From: a bacterium
GTDB taxonomy: Bacteria; UBP6; UBA1177
Assembly: GCA_017961325.1 (NCBI GenBank)
Contig: JAGCXM010000011.1
Location: 62,001-126,000, forward strand
DNA length: 64,000 nucleotides
Direction: 5' to 3'
The position numbers and the translations under genes were made by a program. The notes beneath the pieces are model-generated. The model was not told the origin of the DNA. It made no database searches and saw only the letters and a list, made by a program, of their open reading frames with translations. Below, piece after piece: positions 25,251 to 34,118 of this stretch. The first letter of the stretch is position 1. Each line of letters opens with the position of its first letter.

Positions 25251-25979
25251 ATGAAAAAATTTTCAGTTGTTTTCGTTACGGTTTTTATTTGTGCTTCTCT
25301 TTTTGCCGCCGATGTCTGGGAAACGCGCGAAGTTATTGACATAAACGGGGTAACTTCAGAAAAAAGCGTTGTGATTTCAGACAGCGTAATGAAAGTCGTC
25401 AACACTTCGCCAAACGGCGAAACTGAGACTCTTGTTGATCTCAAAGCCGATAAAATCACGATAGTCACTCACAATCAGAAGAGTTTTCAGACGATAAAAC
25501 TCAGTGAATACGTCAAATTTGCACAGCAGCTTTTCAACGACCTCAAAGAAAAGGGCGGCAGTGTGGATCCAGAAAAGGTTATCCCGAAGGTCACCTTTGA
25601 AAAGCAGGGAAACGATACTGTCGGAAAGTGGAACTGCGAAGTCTGGACAGTTTCAGTTGACGGAAAAGCTTACTCAAGAGTTTGGCTTGCTCCGGAACTT
25701 AAAAATCAGCAGCTTATTGATTTTAAAAACAAATTTTCTGCGGTAATTCCTGAAAACCTTGCAAAATACCGCACTGTTGACGCACAGATCGACGACAATT
25801 TTATTAAAAAGGGAACTGTCGTAAAATCGCTGAAGCTTCCTCAGAATCCCAAAATGCCGGTAGTTACCATCACGCTGAAAGACATTACGAAAGCGGATGT
25901 GAAAAAACTCAATCTGGCAATTCCGTCGAATTATGCCGACAAATCCAATCCCGCAGTATCAAAACCTCAGTCAAAATAG
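25251..25979 (+). CDS. Exported protein, DUF4412-like
   Basis: 242 residues with a cleavable signal peptide (cut after SLFA, about residue 20). The body has a pattern typical of periplasmic proteins with DUF4412-like beta structure: VVISDSVMKVVN, a TLVDLKADKITIVTHNQKSF strand pair, and a later WNCEVWTVSVDGKAYSRVW region. The single Cys lies in that late region. No catalytic motif is visible. ATG 25251 follows AGAGGTG. It is followed after 19 nt by a lipoprotein gene. The specific role is unknown. Confidence 0.6.
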   Translation: MKKFSVVFVTVFICASLFAADVWETREVIDINGVTSEKSVVISDSVMKVVNTSPNGETETLVDLKADKITIVTHNQKSFQTIKLSEYVKFAQQLFNDLKEKGGSVDPEKVIPKVTFEKQGNDTVGKWNCEVWTVSVDGKAYSRVWLAPELKNQQLIDFKNKFSAVIPENLAKYRTVDAQIDDNFIKKGTVVKSLKLPQNPKMPVVTITLKDITKADVKKLNLAIPSNYADKSNPAVSKPQSK

Positions 25980-25998
25980 TTATTTAGGGAGAAAATAA

Positions 25999-26814
25999 AT
26001 GACAAAAAAACTTTCTTTGCTTATTTTTTGCGCGATTTTTTCAATGTTTTTCGTCATTTCGTGCAGCAGTGACGAAGACGAGGATCTGGTAGATACGGAA
26101 ACCGGAAATTCATCTGAAAACGGTGGAAACAACGGCGGTAACGGAACCGGCACCGGAACGGATACCGGCGATACGGCTGCGGATACAGGAACCGATACCA
26201 GCACAGACACCGGTTCAGACACGGGCGCAGATACAGGAACCGATACCGGAACAGACACGGGTACGGATACAGAAACCGATACCGGAACAGACACGGGTTC
26301 TGATACCGGTGCCGACACCGGAACAGATACCGGCGATACGGATGCAGATACGGGCACAGATACCGGTGACACAGGCTCGAATCCCGGCGATGACGGCAAT
26401 CTGAATACCGGCGACACAAGCGGAAATCAGGCACAATCGGGATCTGTCGGAGCTCCATGCACTTCAGACAGTCAGTGTACCCAGAGTTACGGCAGCGGAG
26501 ACAGCGGTCAGGATGCCATTTGTCTTTTTGAATCGTCAGACGGATTTCCGGGCGGATACTGCTCGTTTTTCGGTGACGGAACCGATTCTTCGGCTTGCAA
26601 CAGTACCGGTGAACTTTTCTATAATTTCGGAGGCGGCTGGGGAGGAAACGGTTTGTGTCTGCACAGATGTACAAAACCCTCGGACTGCAGAAAAGACTAC
26701 AGGTGTTCGACCAAAATCAATGCATGTCTGCCGGATTGCAATAAGAACGGATATGAGTGTTCTTACGGGGAATGCGACAAAACGGACGGTGTCTGCCTTA
26801 AAAGCGGTTATTAA
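25999..26814 (+). CDS. Lipoprotein with Thr-Asp-Gly repeat tether and Cys-rich head
   Basis: Lipobox VISC gives Cys22. Residues about 50-140 are a repetitive tether built from TGTD/DTGS/DTGA units. The C-terminal 120 residues hold at least 14 cysteines in an EGF- or dickkopf-like spacing (APCTSDSQCT, LHRCTKPSDC, RKDYRCSTKINAC, CNKNGYECSYGEC), probably all disulfide bonded. It is likely surface displayed. The stop overlaps the first in-frame pgk ATG, so a shared transcript with pgk is likely. Confidence 0.78.
   Translation: MTKKLSLLIFCAIFSMFFVISCSSDEDEDLVDTETGNSSENGGNNGGNGTGTGTDTGDTAADTGTDTSTDTGSDTGADTGTDTGTDTGTDTETDTGTDTGSDTGADTGTDTGDTDADTGTDTGDTGSNPGDDGNLNTGDTSGNQAQSGSVGAPCTSDSQCTQSYGSGDSGQDAICLFESSDGFPGGYCSFFGDGTDSSACNSTGELFYNFGGGWGGNGLCLHRCTKPSDCRKDYRCSTKINACLPDCNKNGYECSYGECDKTDGVCLKSGY
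26155..26385 (+). repeat. Imperfect hexamer-based tandem repeat encoding the Thr-Asp-Gly tether
   Basis: Repeated units around GATACCGG / GACACGGG with wobble changes run through the coding region. The period is a multiple of 3, so length changes would keep the frame. It is a coding minisatellite, not a CRISPR array. Confidence 0.8.
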
Positions 26815-26825
26815 TGGAGAAAATC

Positions 26826-28112
26826 ATGGAAAATCTTACTCTTAAAACTTTGAATGAAGCTGACCTTCAGGGAAAAATCGTTCTCGTCAGAGTTGACCAC
26901 AATGTCGTAAAAAAGGGAAAAATCGAAGATCCGTACAGAATCGATTCGACTTTCGCAACGATCTGCAGGATCTATGCAAAAGGCGGAAAACCGGTACTTA
27001 TGACTCACGTCGGACGTCCGAAAGACAAAAAAACGGGCGAAATCGCGATGGAAGAGAAGACTTCGGTTATTCCGGTCGTCAGATATCTTGAGAAAAAACT
27101 CTCACTCAGAATCAAGGTTCCGGAGTTCAAGGCTGAAGACGCTTTCGGCTACAAGACTCTCTGCAAAGAAGTTATGAATCCGCTTCTTGACGAGCTCAAA
27201 TCGGGCAGGATCGACATGATCTACCTTCCGAACACGCGCTGGTTCGCAGGAGAAGAGGCAAAGGACGAAAAAGCCGACAAACTTGCCGATGAAATGGCTG
27301 CAATCGCCGATGTTTTCGTAAACGACGCTTTCGGTTCGTGGCAGAGCCACACTTCGACAGTCAGAGTTGCGAAAAAACTTCCCGCTTTTGCAGGAATCCT
27401 GATGGAAAAAGAAATTGAGAACCTGAAACGCATATACGAACCGGCACGCCCGTTCCTAGCAGCTGTCGCAGGATCGAAATTCGACACTAAGATAGAGCCT
27501 CTGTCGGCACTTCTGGAAAAGGCCGATAACCTTGTTCTGGGCGGCGTAATCTATAACGCATACCTCTGCGCGAAATACGGCGTGAAGATTGCCGGAGTAG
27601 AGGAGGAAGACGTTGCGGCTGCAAAGAAATTCGTTGATTTCTCGGCTGATTTCCCCGGAAAGATCGTTGAGCTTCCGTATATCGTCGAATCAGACACGAT
27701 GGACGGCAAATTTGAAGGTCAGTACAGAACCGTCGCGCTCAAGGATTTAAAGCCAGGAATGGAACTCAAATTCGTTCTTGATGCTGCACCAGAATCATTT
27801 AAAAATGCTGAAATCATTGATGTTTTTGCAAACGCAAAGACTTTCTTTATCAATGCGGTAATGGGCTTTACCCCGAATTTCGGTGACGGAACGGCTGCAA
27901 TGTATTCGCTTATCGACGCCAACAAGGATGCGAACAAACTTTACGGCGGCGGCGATACTCTGCAGGATTTCAAAAAACTCCTTCCCGGAACTTACATGGC
28001 TGCGCTCGACAACGCGAAATACTACATGTTCACCGGCGGCGGCGCGGTTCTCAAAGCCATCGAAGAAAAGACACCGGCCGGAATGGAACCCGTCAAAATG
28101 CTGCTTAAATAG
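26826..28112 (+). CDS. pgk: Phosphoglycerate kinase, divergent form
   Basis: Pgk transfers phosphate from 1,3-bisphosphoglycerate to ADP in glycolysis. The order of family motifs is intact: VLVRVDHN (usually RVDFN), THVGRP, LPNTRW, FVNDAFGSWQSHTST, GSKFDTKI, GGVIYNAYL, GGGDTL and FTGGGAVL. Several are altered, and the protein is 428 aa against the usual 390-400. The start at 26826 follows GGAGA; the ATG at 26814 overlaps the previous stop. It may be an authentic Pgk of a deep branch or a functionally shifted homologue; no other pgk is in view. Confidence 0.85.
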   Translation: MENLTLKTLNEADLQGKIVLVRVDHNVVKKGKIEDPYRIDSTFATICRIYAKGGKPVLMTHVGRPKDKKTGEIAMEEKTSVIPVVRYLEKKLSLRIKVPEFKAEDAFGYKTLCKEVMNPLLDELKSGRIDMIYLPNTRWFAGEEAKDEKADKLADEMAAIADVFVNDAFGSWQSHTSTVRVAKKLPAFAGILMEKEIENLKRIYEPARPFLAAVAGSKFDTKIEPLSALLEKADNLVLGGVIYNAYLCAKYGVKIAGVEEEDVAAAKKFVDFSADFPGKIVELPYIVESDTMDGKFEGQYRTVALKDLKPGMELKFVLDAAPESFKNAEIIDVFANAKTFFINAVMGFTPNFGDGTAAMYSLIDANKDANKLYGGGDTLQDFKKLLPGTYMAALDNAKYYMFTGGGAVLKAIEEKTPAGMEPVKMLLK

Positions 28113-28135
28113 CCTCTCCTGATTTCGGAAAAGTC

Positions 28136-29125
28136 GTGAAAAACCGTTTTGCCTACGTTGCAGTTCTTGTTATTTCAGTTTTTCTCAATGTTTTTCTGTA
28201 TTTGAATCAGGATTCCGCATCAGTCGAGGAAGACGATGAAAAGCCTTTTGAACTTTATCCTACAGACCATTCGTCACTCGATTTTCCGCTGAGTTACGAT
28301 GCTGATCTGCCGCAGTTCCGGACTTTTTCACCGAAAGGCGACAACATTCTTTTTGCCGATTTAGTGATAAGAGGAACAATAGCCGACTCGTTTTCGCGGA
28401 AATACAACGCAAAGATTCCGCAGCAGATAGTTAAAAACATTCAGGAAATAGTTTACTTCTTAAACGGCTTCAAAATCCGTTTCCGCGAGGGCGATGCTCT
28501 GACTTTTTTCTACGACGAAAAAACGAACGAAATACTTTACCTTAAATACAAAAATTCGACGGCGAGAACTGTTTCCGAGGTTTATCTTTTCGATGCCGGA
28601 AGCGGTGAAAAGTATTTCACTTCTGACGGTTATGAATTGCAGCCGTGCATCACGAACGGTCCTTTCAAAGGATGCCCGAGAGTGAGATTCCTCTATGAAA
28701 ACAACAACTTGGTTCCTGCGTTTGAAATTCCTGTAAACGAAGAAATCCATCTGCCGTTTATGGCAAAACTCATGGAATTCGACCAGTCGCGCGGATTCGG
28801 CGGCACAATGGAACTTGTTTACAGCAACTACGCGACGCGTGCTTTTTTCCGCGGTCTCGCCGAGATCAATCCAGGACTTAGAAAAAGTGCCCTTTACAAG
28901 GAAAAAGCCGTCATCGGCAAGAGCGGCTACATTTTCAGCGACAGAAAAAGCGGAGTCATCTATTACCTGCGCAAATTCGACAATTCAATCGTTTCCCCGT
29001 TCGTTTTCCATCACATTGAAGGACGGCAGCTTCCCGAAAAAAGAGAGCTTAATTTCCAGATTTTGAGAAATTTCTATTCAAAAGCATCCGAATACGCCAG
29101 AAATTTCGAAAAGAGTTATTTCTAA
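28136..29125 (+). CDS. M23/LytM-like protein that has lost its zinc ligands
   Basis: GTG start with a GGAA site. An N-terminal membrane anchor (about residues 6-23) is followed by an OapA/M23-type N-terminal domain: IRGTIADSFSRKY, the LNGFKIRFREGDALTFFYDE block and EVYLFDAGSGEKYFTSDGYE. The last 120 residues follow the LytM order. VIGKSGYIFSDRKSGVIYY lines up with the canonical VIGYVGSTG...GPHLHY block, but HLHY reads VIYY. The YAHL position reads FRGL, and the H-x3-D ligand pair is absent. It is therefore probably a non-catalytic regulator or scaffold in peptidoglycan remodelling, as known for other degenerate LytM proteins. It follows pgk by 23 nt. Confidence 0.65.
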   Translation: MKNRFAYVAVLVISVFLNVFLYLNQDSASVEEDDEKPFELYPTDHSSLDFPLSYDADLPQFRTFSPKGDNILFADLVIRGTIADSFSRKYNAKIPQQIVKNIQEIVYFLNGFKIRFREGDALTFFYDEKTNEILYLKYKNSTARTVSEVYLFDAGSGEKYFTSDGYELQPCITNGPFKGCPRVRFLYENNNLVPAFEIPVNEEIHLPFMAKLMEFDQSRGFGGTMELVYSNYATRAFFRGLAEINPGLRKSALYKEKAVIGKSGYIFSDRKSGVIYYLRKFDNSIVSPFVFHHIEGRQLPEKRELNFQILRNFYSKASEYARNFEKSYF

Positions 29126-29841
29126 AAAACGGTTACCCCGCTTTTTTCAAGAAGCGCCTTGCGCTCGCGCCAGTCCGGCATGAAAACCGAAAGCTGCCGG
29201 TAAAAATCGGGTGAATGATCCGGATGGAGAAAATGGGTGAATTCATGCATGACGACGTATTCGATGCATGATACCGGAACCGAAGCCAGCGCGTAGTTGA
29301 ACGTTATCCTCTGTTTTCTAGGCATGCAGCTTCCCCATCGCGAGATCATGTTTCTGAACTTTATTTCTGGAAACGGAATCCCGTATTTGCCGAATTTCGG
29401 ATAAGCCGCTTCGCAAAGTTTAGTTACGGTCTCGCGGCAGAGATCTCTGAACCACTTGCGGAAAACACTGTGCTTCATCCCGATGTCGAAAGGATCCTTC
29501 ACCCTCAAAATTATGAAAACGCCGTCGCTTTTGACCTCGTTTCCGGCTCCGCGCAGCACTTTCAGCCTCAGATCATGCCCGAAAATGCGGAACGATTCGC
29601 CGTCAACGTACTGTTTTCGAGAGACATCCGTGTTCTCAATTTCAGCATAACGGCTTATCGCCTTGAAGATAAAATCTGCCTTTCCGCGCAGAAAATCATC
29701 AATATATTCAATGGAAACTCTGCTGTTTGCCGAAACCGCGACAGTTCCGTCCCTGCGGATTCTCAGATTCAGATTCTTCACCTTTTTGCGTTCGAGATCG
29801 TATTCAAGGATCCTGCCGGATATTTCGAGCTGCCTAATCAT
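29122..29841 (-). CDS. YgjP-like (DUF45/M48-type) zinc metallopeptidase
   Basis: The C-terminal half carries the zinc motif VMHEFTHFLHPDHSPDFY (HExxH plus a downstream His) and the RNMISRWGSCMPRKQRITFNY block characteristic of YgjP/DUF45 proteins, often found with restriction or stress genes. The N-terminal half is the family beta domain. I prefer ATG 29841, giving 239 aa and preceded by GGTGGGA; an alternative ATG at 29874 adds 11 residues. Its stop overlaps that of the convergent M23-like gene by 4 nt. Role unknown. Confidence 0.82.
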   Translation of the reverse strand: MIRQLEISGRILEYDLERKKVKNLNLRIRRDGTVAVSANSRVSIEYIDDFLRGKADFIFKAISRYAEIENTDVSRKQYVDGESFRIFGHDLRLKVLRGAGNEVKSDGVFIILRVKDPFDIGMKHSVFRKWFRDLCRETVTKLCEAAYPKFGKYGIPFPEIKFRNMISRWGSCMPRKQRITFNYALASVPVSCIEYVVMHEFTHFLHPDHSPDFYRQLSVFMPDWRERKALLEKSGVTVF

Positions 29842-29874
29842 TTTGGGTCCCACCCTTTCTGGCCGTTTTTGCAT

Positions 29875-30229
29875 TTTTCTGTTATTGTACCGATGGATTG
29901 ACTATCTGCGTTCTCCACTTTTACTCCCTCAAAACCGCCGCCGTGGCGGAGTATTGAATGTAAAATATAGTTTTCGCTCGGTTTGTCAAGGTTTATTTTG
30001 GAAATATTTGTAAAAATATAAATTTTATGCTAAAAAAATTCGACATTTTAAATAAAATATTTTATAGTGTACATGCGTTTGTGTGAATTTTATATTCGGA
30101 GACCGCAATGAAAACAAAAGTTCTGAATCAAGCTGTAAAAAGAAATGCCGAAAGGTTTCCTGAAGATTTTCTGGCCGAAAGTTGAAATGCATGGTGCTAG
30201 TTTCGCTGAAAAAGGCAGCAGTTCATTTT
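29875..30229. other. Intergenic region with palindrome and gene remnant
   Basis: This 355-base stretch between divergent and convergent neighbours is AT-rich. It contains a GC palindrome at 29935-29949 (CCGCC, 5-nt loop, GGCGG, flanked by ACTCC/GGAGT) and the ORF6N remnant at 30108. I see no other gene and no RNA gene. Confidence 0.6.
30108..30185 (+). pseudogene. Remnant of an ORF6N-domain (phage-type) gene
   Basis: A 25-codon frame with TKVLNQAVKRN and ERFPEDF matches the opening of ORF6N domains, DNA-binding modules of phage antirepressor-like proteins. The family consensus there is close to TKVLNQAVKRNxxRFPEDFMFQL. The frame then breaks (stop at 30183) and no continuation is seen in the other frames before the MATE gene. 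It marks a past phage or mobile-element visit. Confidence 0.7.
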
Positions 30230-31558
30230 TCAATACCCGTATTTTTTCCGCTTCAGTGCGTAGAAAACGATCGTCACAGTAGCAGCGACCAGTTCAGCCG
30301 CGACAAGCGAAAACCACACTCCGTAAATGCCGAAAATAAGCGGCAGGATGAGGACTGCAGCAGTTTCAAAAACGACAGTCCGCAGAAACGAGATCGCTGC
30401 CGAGACGAAGCCGTCGTTTAGCGCGGTGAAGAAGGAAGAACCGTAGATCGGCACTTCGGCAAGCAGGAAACTGAATGAAAATATCCTGAATCCGCTGACT
30501 GTGAGCCCGGTGAGCCCTTCGTCGTAGCCGACAAATATTTCCGCCATCGGTACTGCCAGAAGTTCCCCGGCAGAAAACATGACAAGTGCGGCAACTGCGA
30601 GAATCTTCAGGCTTTTTTCAAAAATATTTTTGAGTTCGGCTATATTTTTCGCACCGAAATTGAAACTGATTATCGGATCTGTTCCTACGGAATAGCCGAT
30701 GAAAACTGCGAGAAAGAGGAAATTGACGTACATCAGAACGCCGAAAGCCGCAACGCCGTCTTCCCCGCTGTATTTCATGAGCTGCATGTTATAGAGCATG
30801 CTGACGAGCGACATCGAAACGCCCGAAACGAATTCCGACGAGCCGTTCGTGCAGGTTTTGAGAAGTGCGGAAGCATCGAATTCTCCTTTTCCGAGCTTGA
30901 GCAGACTGGTGTTCCTGCGTGAAAAGTAGATAAGCGGGATGAGCCCGCCGGCAAACTGGCTCGCAACTGTCGCAAGGGCTGCGCCCGTCACTCCGTAACG
31001 GAAGAGTGCGACTAAAAGGAAATCGAAAATCATGTTCGTGAAACCTGCCGCCAGGGTCGTGTAAAACCCGAGCTTGGGTTTTTCGGCGGTAACGAAAAGG
31101 CTGTGAAATTCAAACTGCAGCATCACTGCCGGAAGTCCGATGAGATTAAGCCTTCCGTAAAGAACGCAGTCGGGAAGCATCGTTTCGTCGGCTCCCAGAA
31201 GACGGGCAACAGGCTCCATCGAGATCCAGCCGGCGAATGCCAGAACAAAACCGACGAAAATCGTGAAATATACGAGAAACGAAAAGACCGAATTCGCCTT
31301 TTCGCGCCTCCCTTCGCCTAAAAGTTTGCCTATCAGCGCGCTTCCTCCGGTACCGAAAATGAAGCCGAAGACACCTAAAATCATCAGAAACGGATAGATA
31401 AGGTTTATCGCGGCGAAAGGAGTCTTACCCACAAAATTCGAGATGAAAAAGCCGTCCACCATGCCGTAGATAGAAGTGAAGATTATCATCATTATGGTCG
31501 GAAGGGCGAAACGGATCAGCCTGCCGTATGAAAAATGATCGGAAAGTTTGATTTCCAT
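30230..31558 (-). CDS. MATE-family efflux transporter
   Basis: 442 residues with about 12 hydrophobic segments and the MATE pattern: LIRFALPTIMMIIFTSIYGMVDGFFIS at the N-terminus (seen in blocks), GTGGSALIGKLLGEGR after the third helix, and the matching second half with GVLMYVNFLFLAVFIGYSVGTDPIISFNFGA. The spacing of the two halves is typical of MepA/NorM-like Na+ or H+ drug antiporters. The start follows GAGGTG. It stands 83 nt downstream of the M16 gene and may have its own promoter. Substrate not predictable. Confidence 0.9.
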   Translation of the reverse strand: MEIKLSDHFSYGRLIRFALPTIMMIIFTSIYGMVDGFFISNFVGKTPFAAINLIYPFLMILGVFGFIFGTGGSALIGKLLGEGRREKANSVFSFLVYFTIFVGFVLAFAGWISMEPVARLLGADETMLPDCVLYGRLNLIGLPAVMLQFEFHSLFVTAEKPKLGFYTTLAAGFTNMIFDFLLVALFRYGVTGAALATVASQFAGGLIPLIYFSRRNTSLLKLGKGEFDASALLKTCTNGSSEFVSGVSMSLVSMLYNMQLMKYSGEDGVAAFGVLMYVNFLFLAVFIGYSVGTDPIISFNFGAKNIAELKNIFEKSLKILAVAALVMFSAGELLAVPMAEIFVGYDEGLTGLTVSGFRIFSFSFLLAEVPIYGSSFFTALNDGFVSAAISFLRTVVFETAAVLILPLIFGIYGVWFSLVAAELVAATVTIVFYALKRKKYGY

Positions 31559-31641
31559 AAAGCACCTCTAAAAAAACCCAAACAAAAATTCCGGTAAGCG
31601 CCGTTTACAGCCGGAGGCGCATATGGCTGCCATGATTCCGG

Positions 31642-34080
31642 TTATTTCACCGCTCCGCTCAGAATCCATTTTCCGCGCTTCAGCCATCTGTCTGCGGTTT
31701 CGGCAATCATTTGAGGCGTAATCGCGTTCATTCTTTCGACCTGTTTGAGGTAATTGCTTGATTTCATTCCCAGAATTTCGTCGATGGCGAGATTTGCCGC
31801 ATGGAAGCCGCTGCGCTGCACGGCTTTCGCGAAGGATGTCGTCATTGCGTTTTTCGTTTCGCTCAGGCGTTTCGTGTCTATTCCGCCGTTTATGATTTTT
31901 TCAATTGATTCGTCGAAAATTTTCTGCACCGCCGCAACTTTTTCGGGGCTTGTTATCGCAAAAAACATCTCGGAGCCGCCGACAGGGGTGTTCGTTCCGG
32001 CGACGGAAAACGTGTAGACGAGACCGCTTTTTTCCCTAAGTTCTGTAAAAAGCGGCGAGCGTTCGCTTGACATATAGTTTTCAAAAAGACGGATCGTGTC
32101 GAAATCTTCATCAAAGTGGCTGGGCCCCCTGAAGATTTTCGCGATGTAAACCTGATCTTTGCCTTTGACTGGAATTTTCAGGGTTTCGGCGTTCAAAGGC
32201 CCTAGTTTTCCTTTTTTTGCCTCGAATCTTACGGTATTCTGCGGAAAATACGAAAGAAATTTCTTTGCCGTTTCGTCATCGGCAGCGCCTGAAAGTGCAA
32301 TGACGAAGTCATTTCTGCTCATGAAAATCTCTTTGACTCTGCGGACTTCGCCGAGCGTCATTTTTTTCAGGGATTCCGTCGTCCCCTCCAGAATTTCACC
32401 CCACGGAGTGCCGCCGAAAAGTTCGTTCAAGGCAGCTTTCTTGATGAAGTATGAGGGTGATTCTTCGGCGAGGGAAAGATCGGAAACAGCATTCATACGT
32501 TCTGTTTCAAAATCTCTTTCCGATATTTTGTTGTCGAAGAATTTCTTAACGATTTCAACCGCTTCGTCCGCAAAACTGTCACGCACCGAAAACTTCAGGC
32601 CGCCGTAGGAATTGCTGCAGACCGGTTTGATTTTGATGCCGAATTTGTCGATGAATTCGTTCGTTTCGTCGAATGACATTCCGTCGGCTGATGCGAAAAG
32701 CGAAGAAATCGCGAGGTTGAATGATCCGGGAATACCTTCGAGATTCATCAGTGCACCCCCTTTTTTGAGAATGCAGCCGCTGATGAAGGACGAGCCGTCG
32801 AGTTTTCTGACGAAACATTTGGTTTTTCCGTTCTTCAGAATTTTGCAGTTATTTTCAATTGTTGCAGGTTTCGTGACGGGGAATTCAAGCGAATTTACGT
32901 CAAAACTGCATTTCGGTGATTTGGTGAACCCGATGAAAACTTTGCCGAAATTGAGGTTTTCCGCCTTGAAACGGTTGAGATCTTCCGCCGTGAGACGGTT
33001 GAATTCGTAAAAATAATCCCTGTCCAGTTTTTCGGCGTCTTTGAAAATCAGATAGCTTTTAGCCATAAGCGACGGTTTGTCGCCAAGACCTTCCGAATTG
33101 AAGAACTCTTTGCTCAGCAGCACTTCACGCGCTTTTGCGACCTGACTTTGAGTGAATTCAAGCCCGTTCCATATTTCGATCCATTTTTCGATACGCCGTT
33201 TCGCTTTTGATGCGGGGAGGGCGAAAAGCTGCATGAATGACGAACCGAGGACACCGCATTCGATCCCTTCGGCGTATGCATCGAAAATGTTGCTTTCGTA
33301 AACGAGTTTGTTGTAGAGAACGCCGCCGTCCATTCCGTAGGTTATCGCGCTGATGAGCTGAAGAGCCGCTTCGGTTCTGCCAGAATATGCGGGGAGCCTC
33401 CATCCTGCGGCAAAGTAGCATTTGTTCTGTTCGTGAGAGATTTCAAAACGTTTTCTCTCTTCCCAAGGCGTCAGCCTTCCTTTTTGAATCTTGTCACAAA
33501 CATCGATTTTTATTGAGGGTTTGCCTTCGTATCCGCCGGCGATAACGAGAAACGGGGAGTTGCAGACGCGCTTTTCCCAGAATTCTGCGATATCCTTTTT
33601 CGAGGCGTTTCCGACGGTGTTCTGTTCGCCTAAAATTTTCTGTCCGTAAATGTGCGAGGCGAACATGCTGTGCATCAGGGTTTCGCTCAGTCTGTCTGTC
33701 GGATTGTCGTCATACATCGCCATTTCTTCCAGGACGACTTTCCGCTCCTCGTTGAAATCGGTATCGGAAATAGTTGTAAAGCTTTCTGAAAACAGCTTTT
33801 CCAGAAATGATACGACCTTGACGGCATACCTGCTTTGAACTGAAATCTCGAATGCTATCACGTCGTTTGAAGTGTAGGCGTTGCTGCTTCCGCCGAGTTC
33901 CGAGACGAATTCGAAAATCGATCTGCCGTTATGCTTCAGTTTGAACGCCAGATGTTCGCAGAAGTGGGCGAAACCGAGCGTCCTGTCGTCTTCGAGCGAA
34001 CTTCCGCCCGGAAAACAGAGTGTGATTTCGGTATATGAAAAATCTTTTTTATATTCAATTACAGGAATGGCTTTTAACAT
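31642..34080 (-). CDS. M16-family (insulinase/pitrilysin-like) zinc peptidase
   Basis: 812 residues forming two M16 repeat units. The first has the inverted zinc motif HFCEH (His39, Glu42, His43) and the downstream NEERKVVLEEM glutamate. The second unit (from about residue 420) lacks the motif, as expected for the inactive half of fused M16 enzymes, and has the RxxxFxxLREKSGLVY-like segment FTELREKSGLVYTFSV. No signal peptide is apparent. AAGGAG precedes the start. It is last in an operon with LolA and two lipoproteins, suggesting a role in envelope protein turnover, though location is uncertain. Confidence 0.9.
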   Translation of the reverse strand: MLKAIPVIEYKKDFSYTEITLCFPGGSSLEDDRTLGFAHFCEHLAFKLKHNGRSIFEFVSELGGSSNAYTSNDVIAFEISVQSRYAVKVVSFLEKLFSESFTTISDTDFNEERKVVLEEMAMYDDNPTDRLSETLMHSMFASHIYGQKILGEQNTVGNASKKDIAEFWEKRVCNSPFLVIAGGYEGKPSIKIDVCDKIQKGRLTPWEERKRFEISHEQNKCYFAAGWRLPAYSGRTEAALQLISAITYGMDGGVLYNKLVYESNIFDAYAEGIECGVLGSSFMQLFALPASKAKRRIEKWIEIWNGLEFTQSQVAKAREVLLSKEFFNSEGLGDKPSLMAKSYLIFKDAEKLDRDYFYEFNRLTAEDLNRFKAENLNFGKVFIGFTKSPKCSFDVNSLEFPVTKPATIENNCKILKNGKTKCFVRKLDGSSFISGCILKKGGALMNLEGIPGSFNLAISSLFASADGMSFDETNEFIDKFGIKIKPVCSNSYGGLKFSVRDSFADEAVEIVKKFFDNKISERDFETERMNAVSDLSLAEESPSYFIKKAALNELFGGTPWGEILEGTTESLKKMTLGEVRRVKEIFMSRNDFVIALSGAADDETAKKFLSYFPQNTVRFEAKKGKLGPLNAETLKIPVKGKDQVYIAKIFRGPSHFDEDFDTIRLFENYMSSERSPLFTELREKSGLVYTFSVAGTNTPVGGSEMFFAITSPEKVAAVQKIFDESIEKIINGGIDTKRLSETKNAMTTSFAKAVQRSGFHAANLAIDEILGMKSSNYLKQVERMNAITPQMIAETADRWLKRGKWILSGAVK

Positions 34081-34118
34081 TTTAACTCCTTGAAATTTTT
34101 AGTGATTGTTCGTGACTT

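Noticed and set aside
26155-26385. Repeats as a CRISPR array
   Set aside because: The units are 6-12 bp with no spacers, lie inside a lipoprotein reading frame and are multiples of three.
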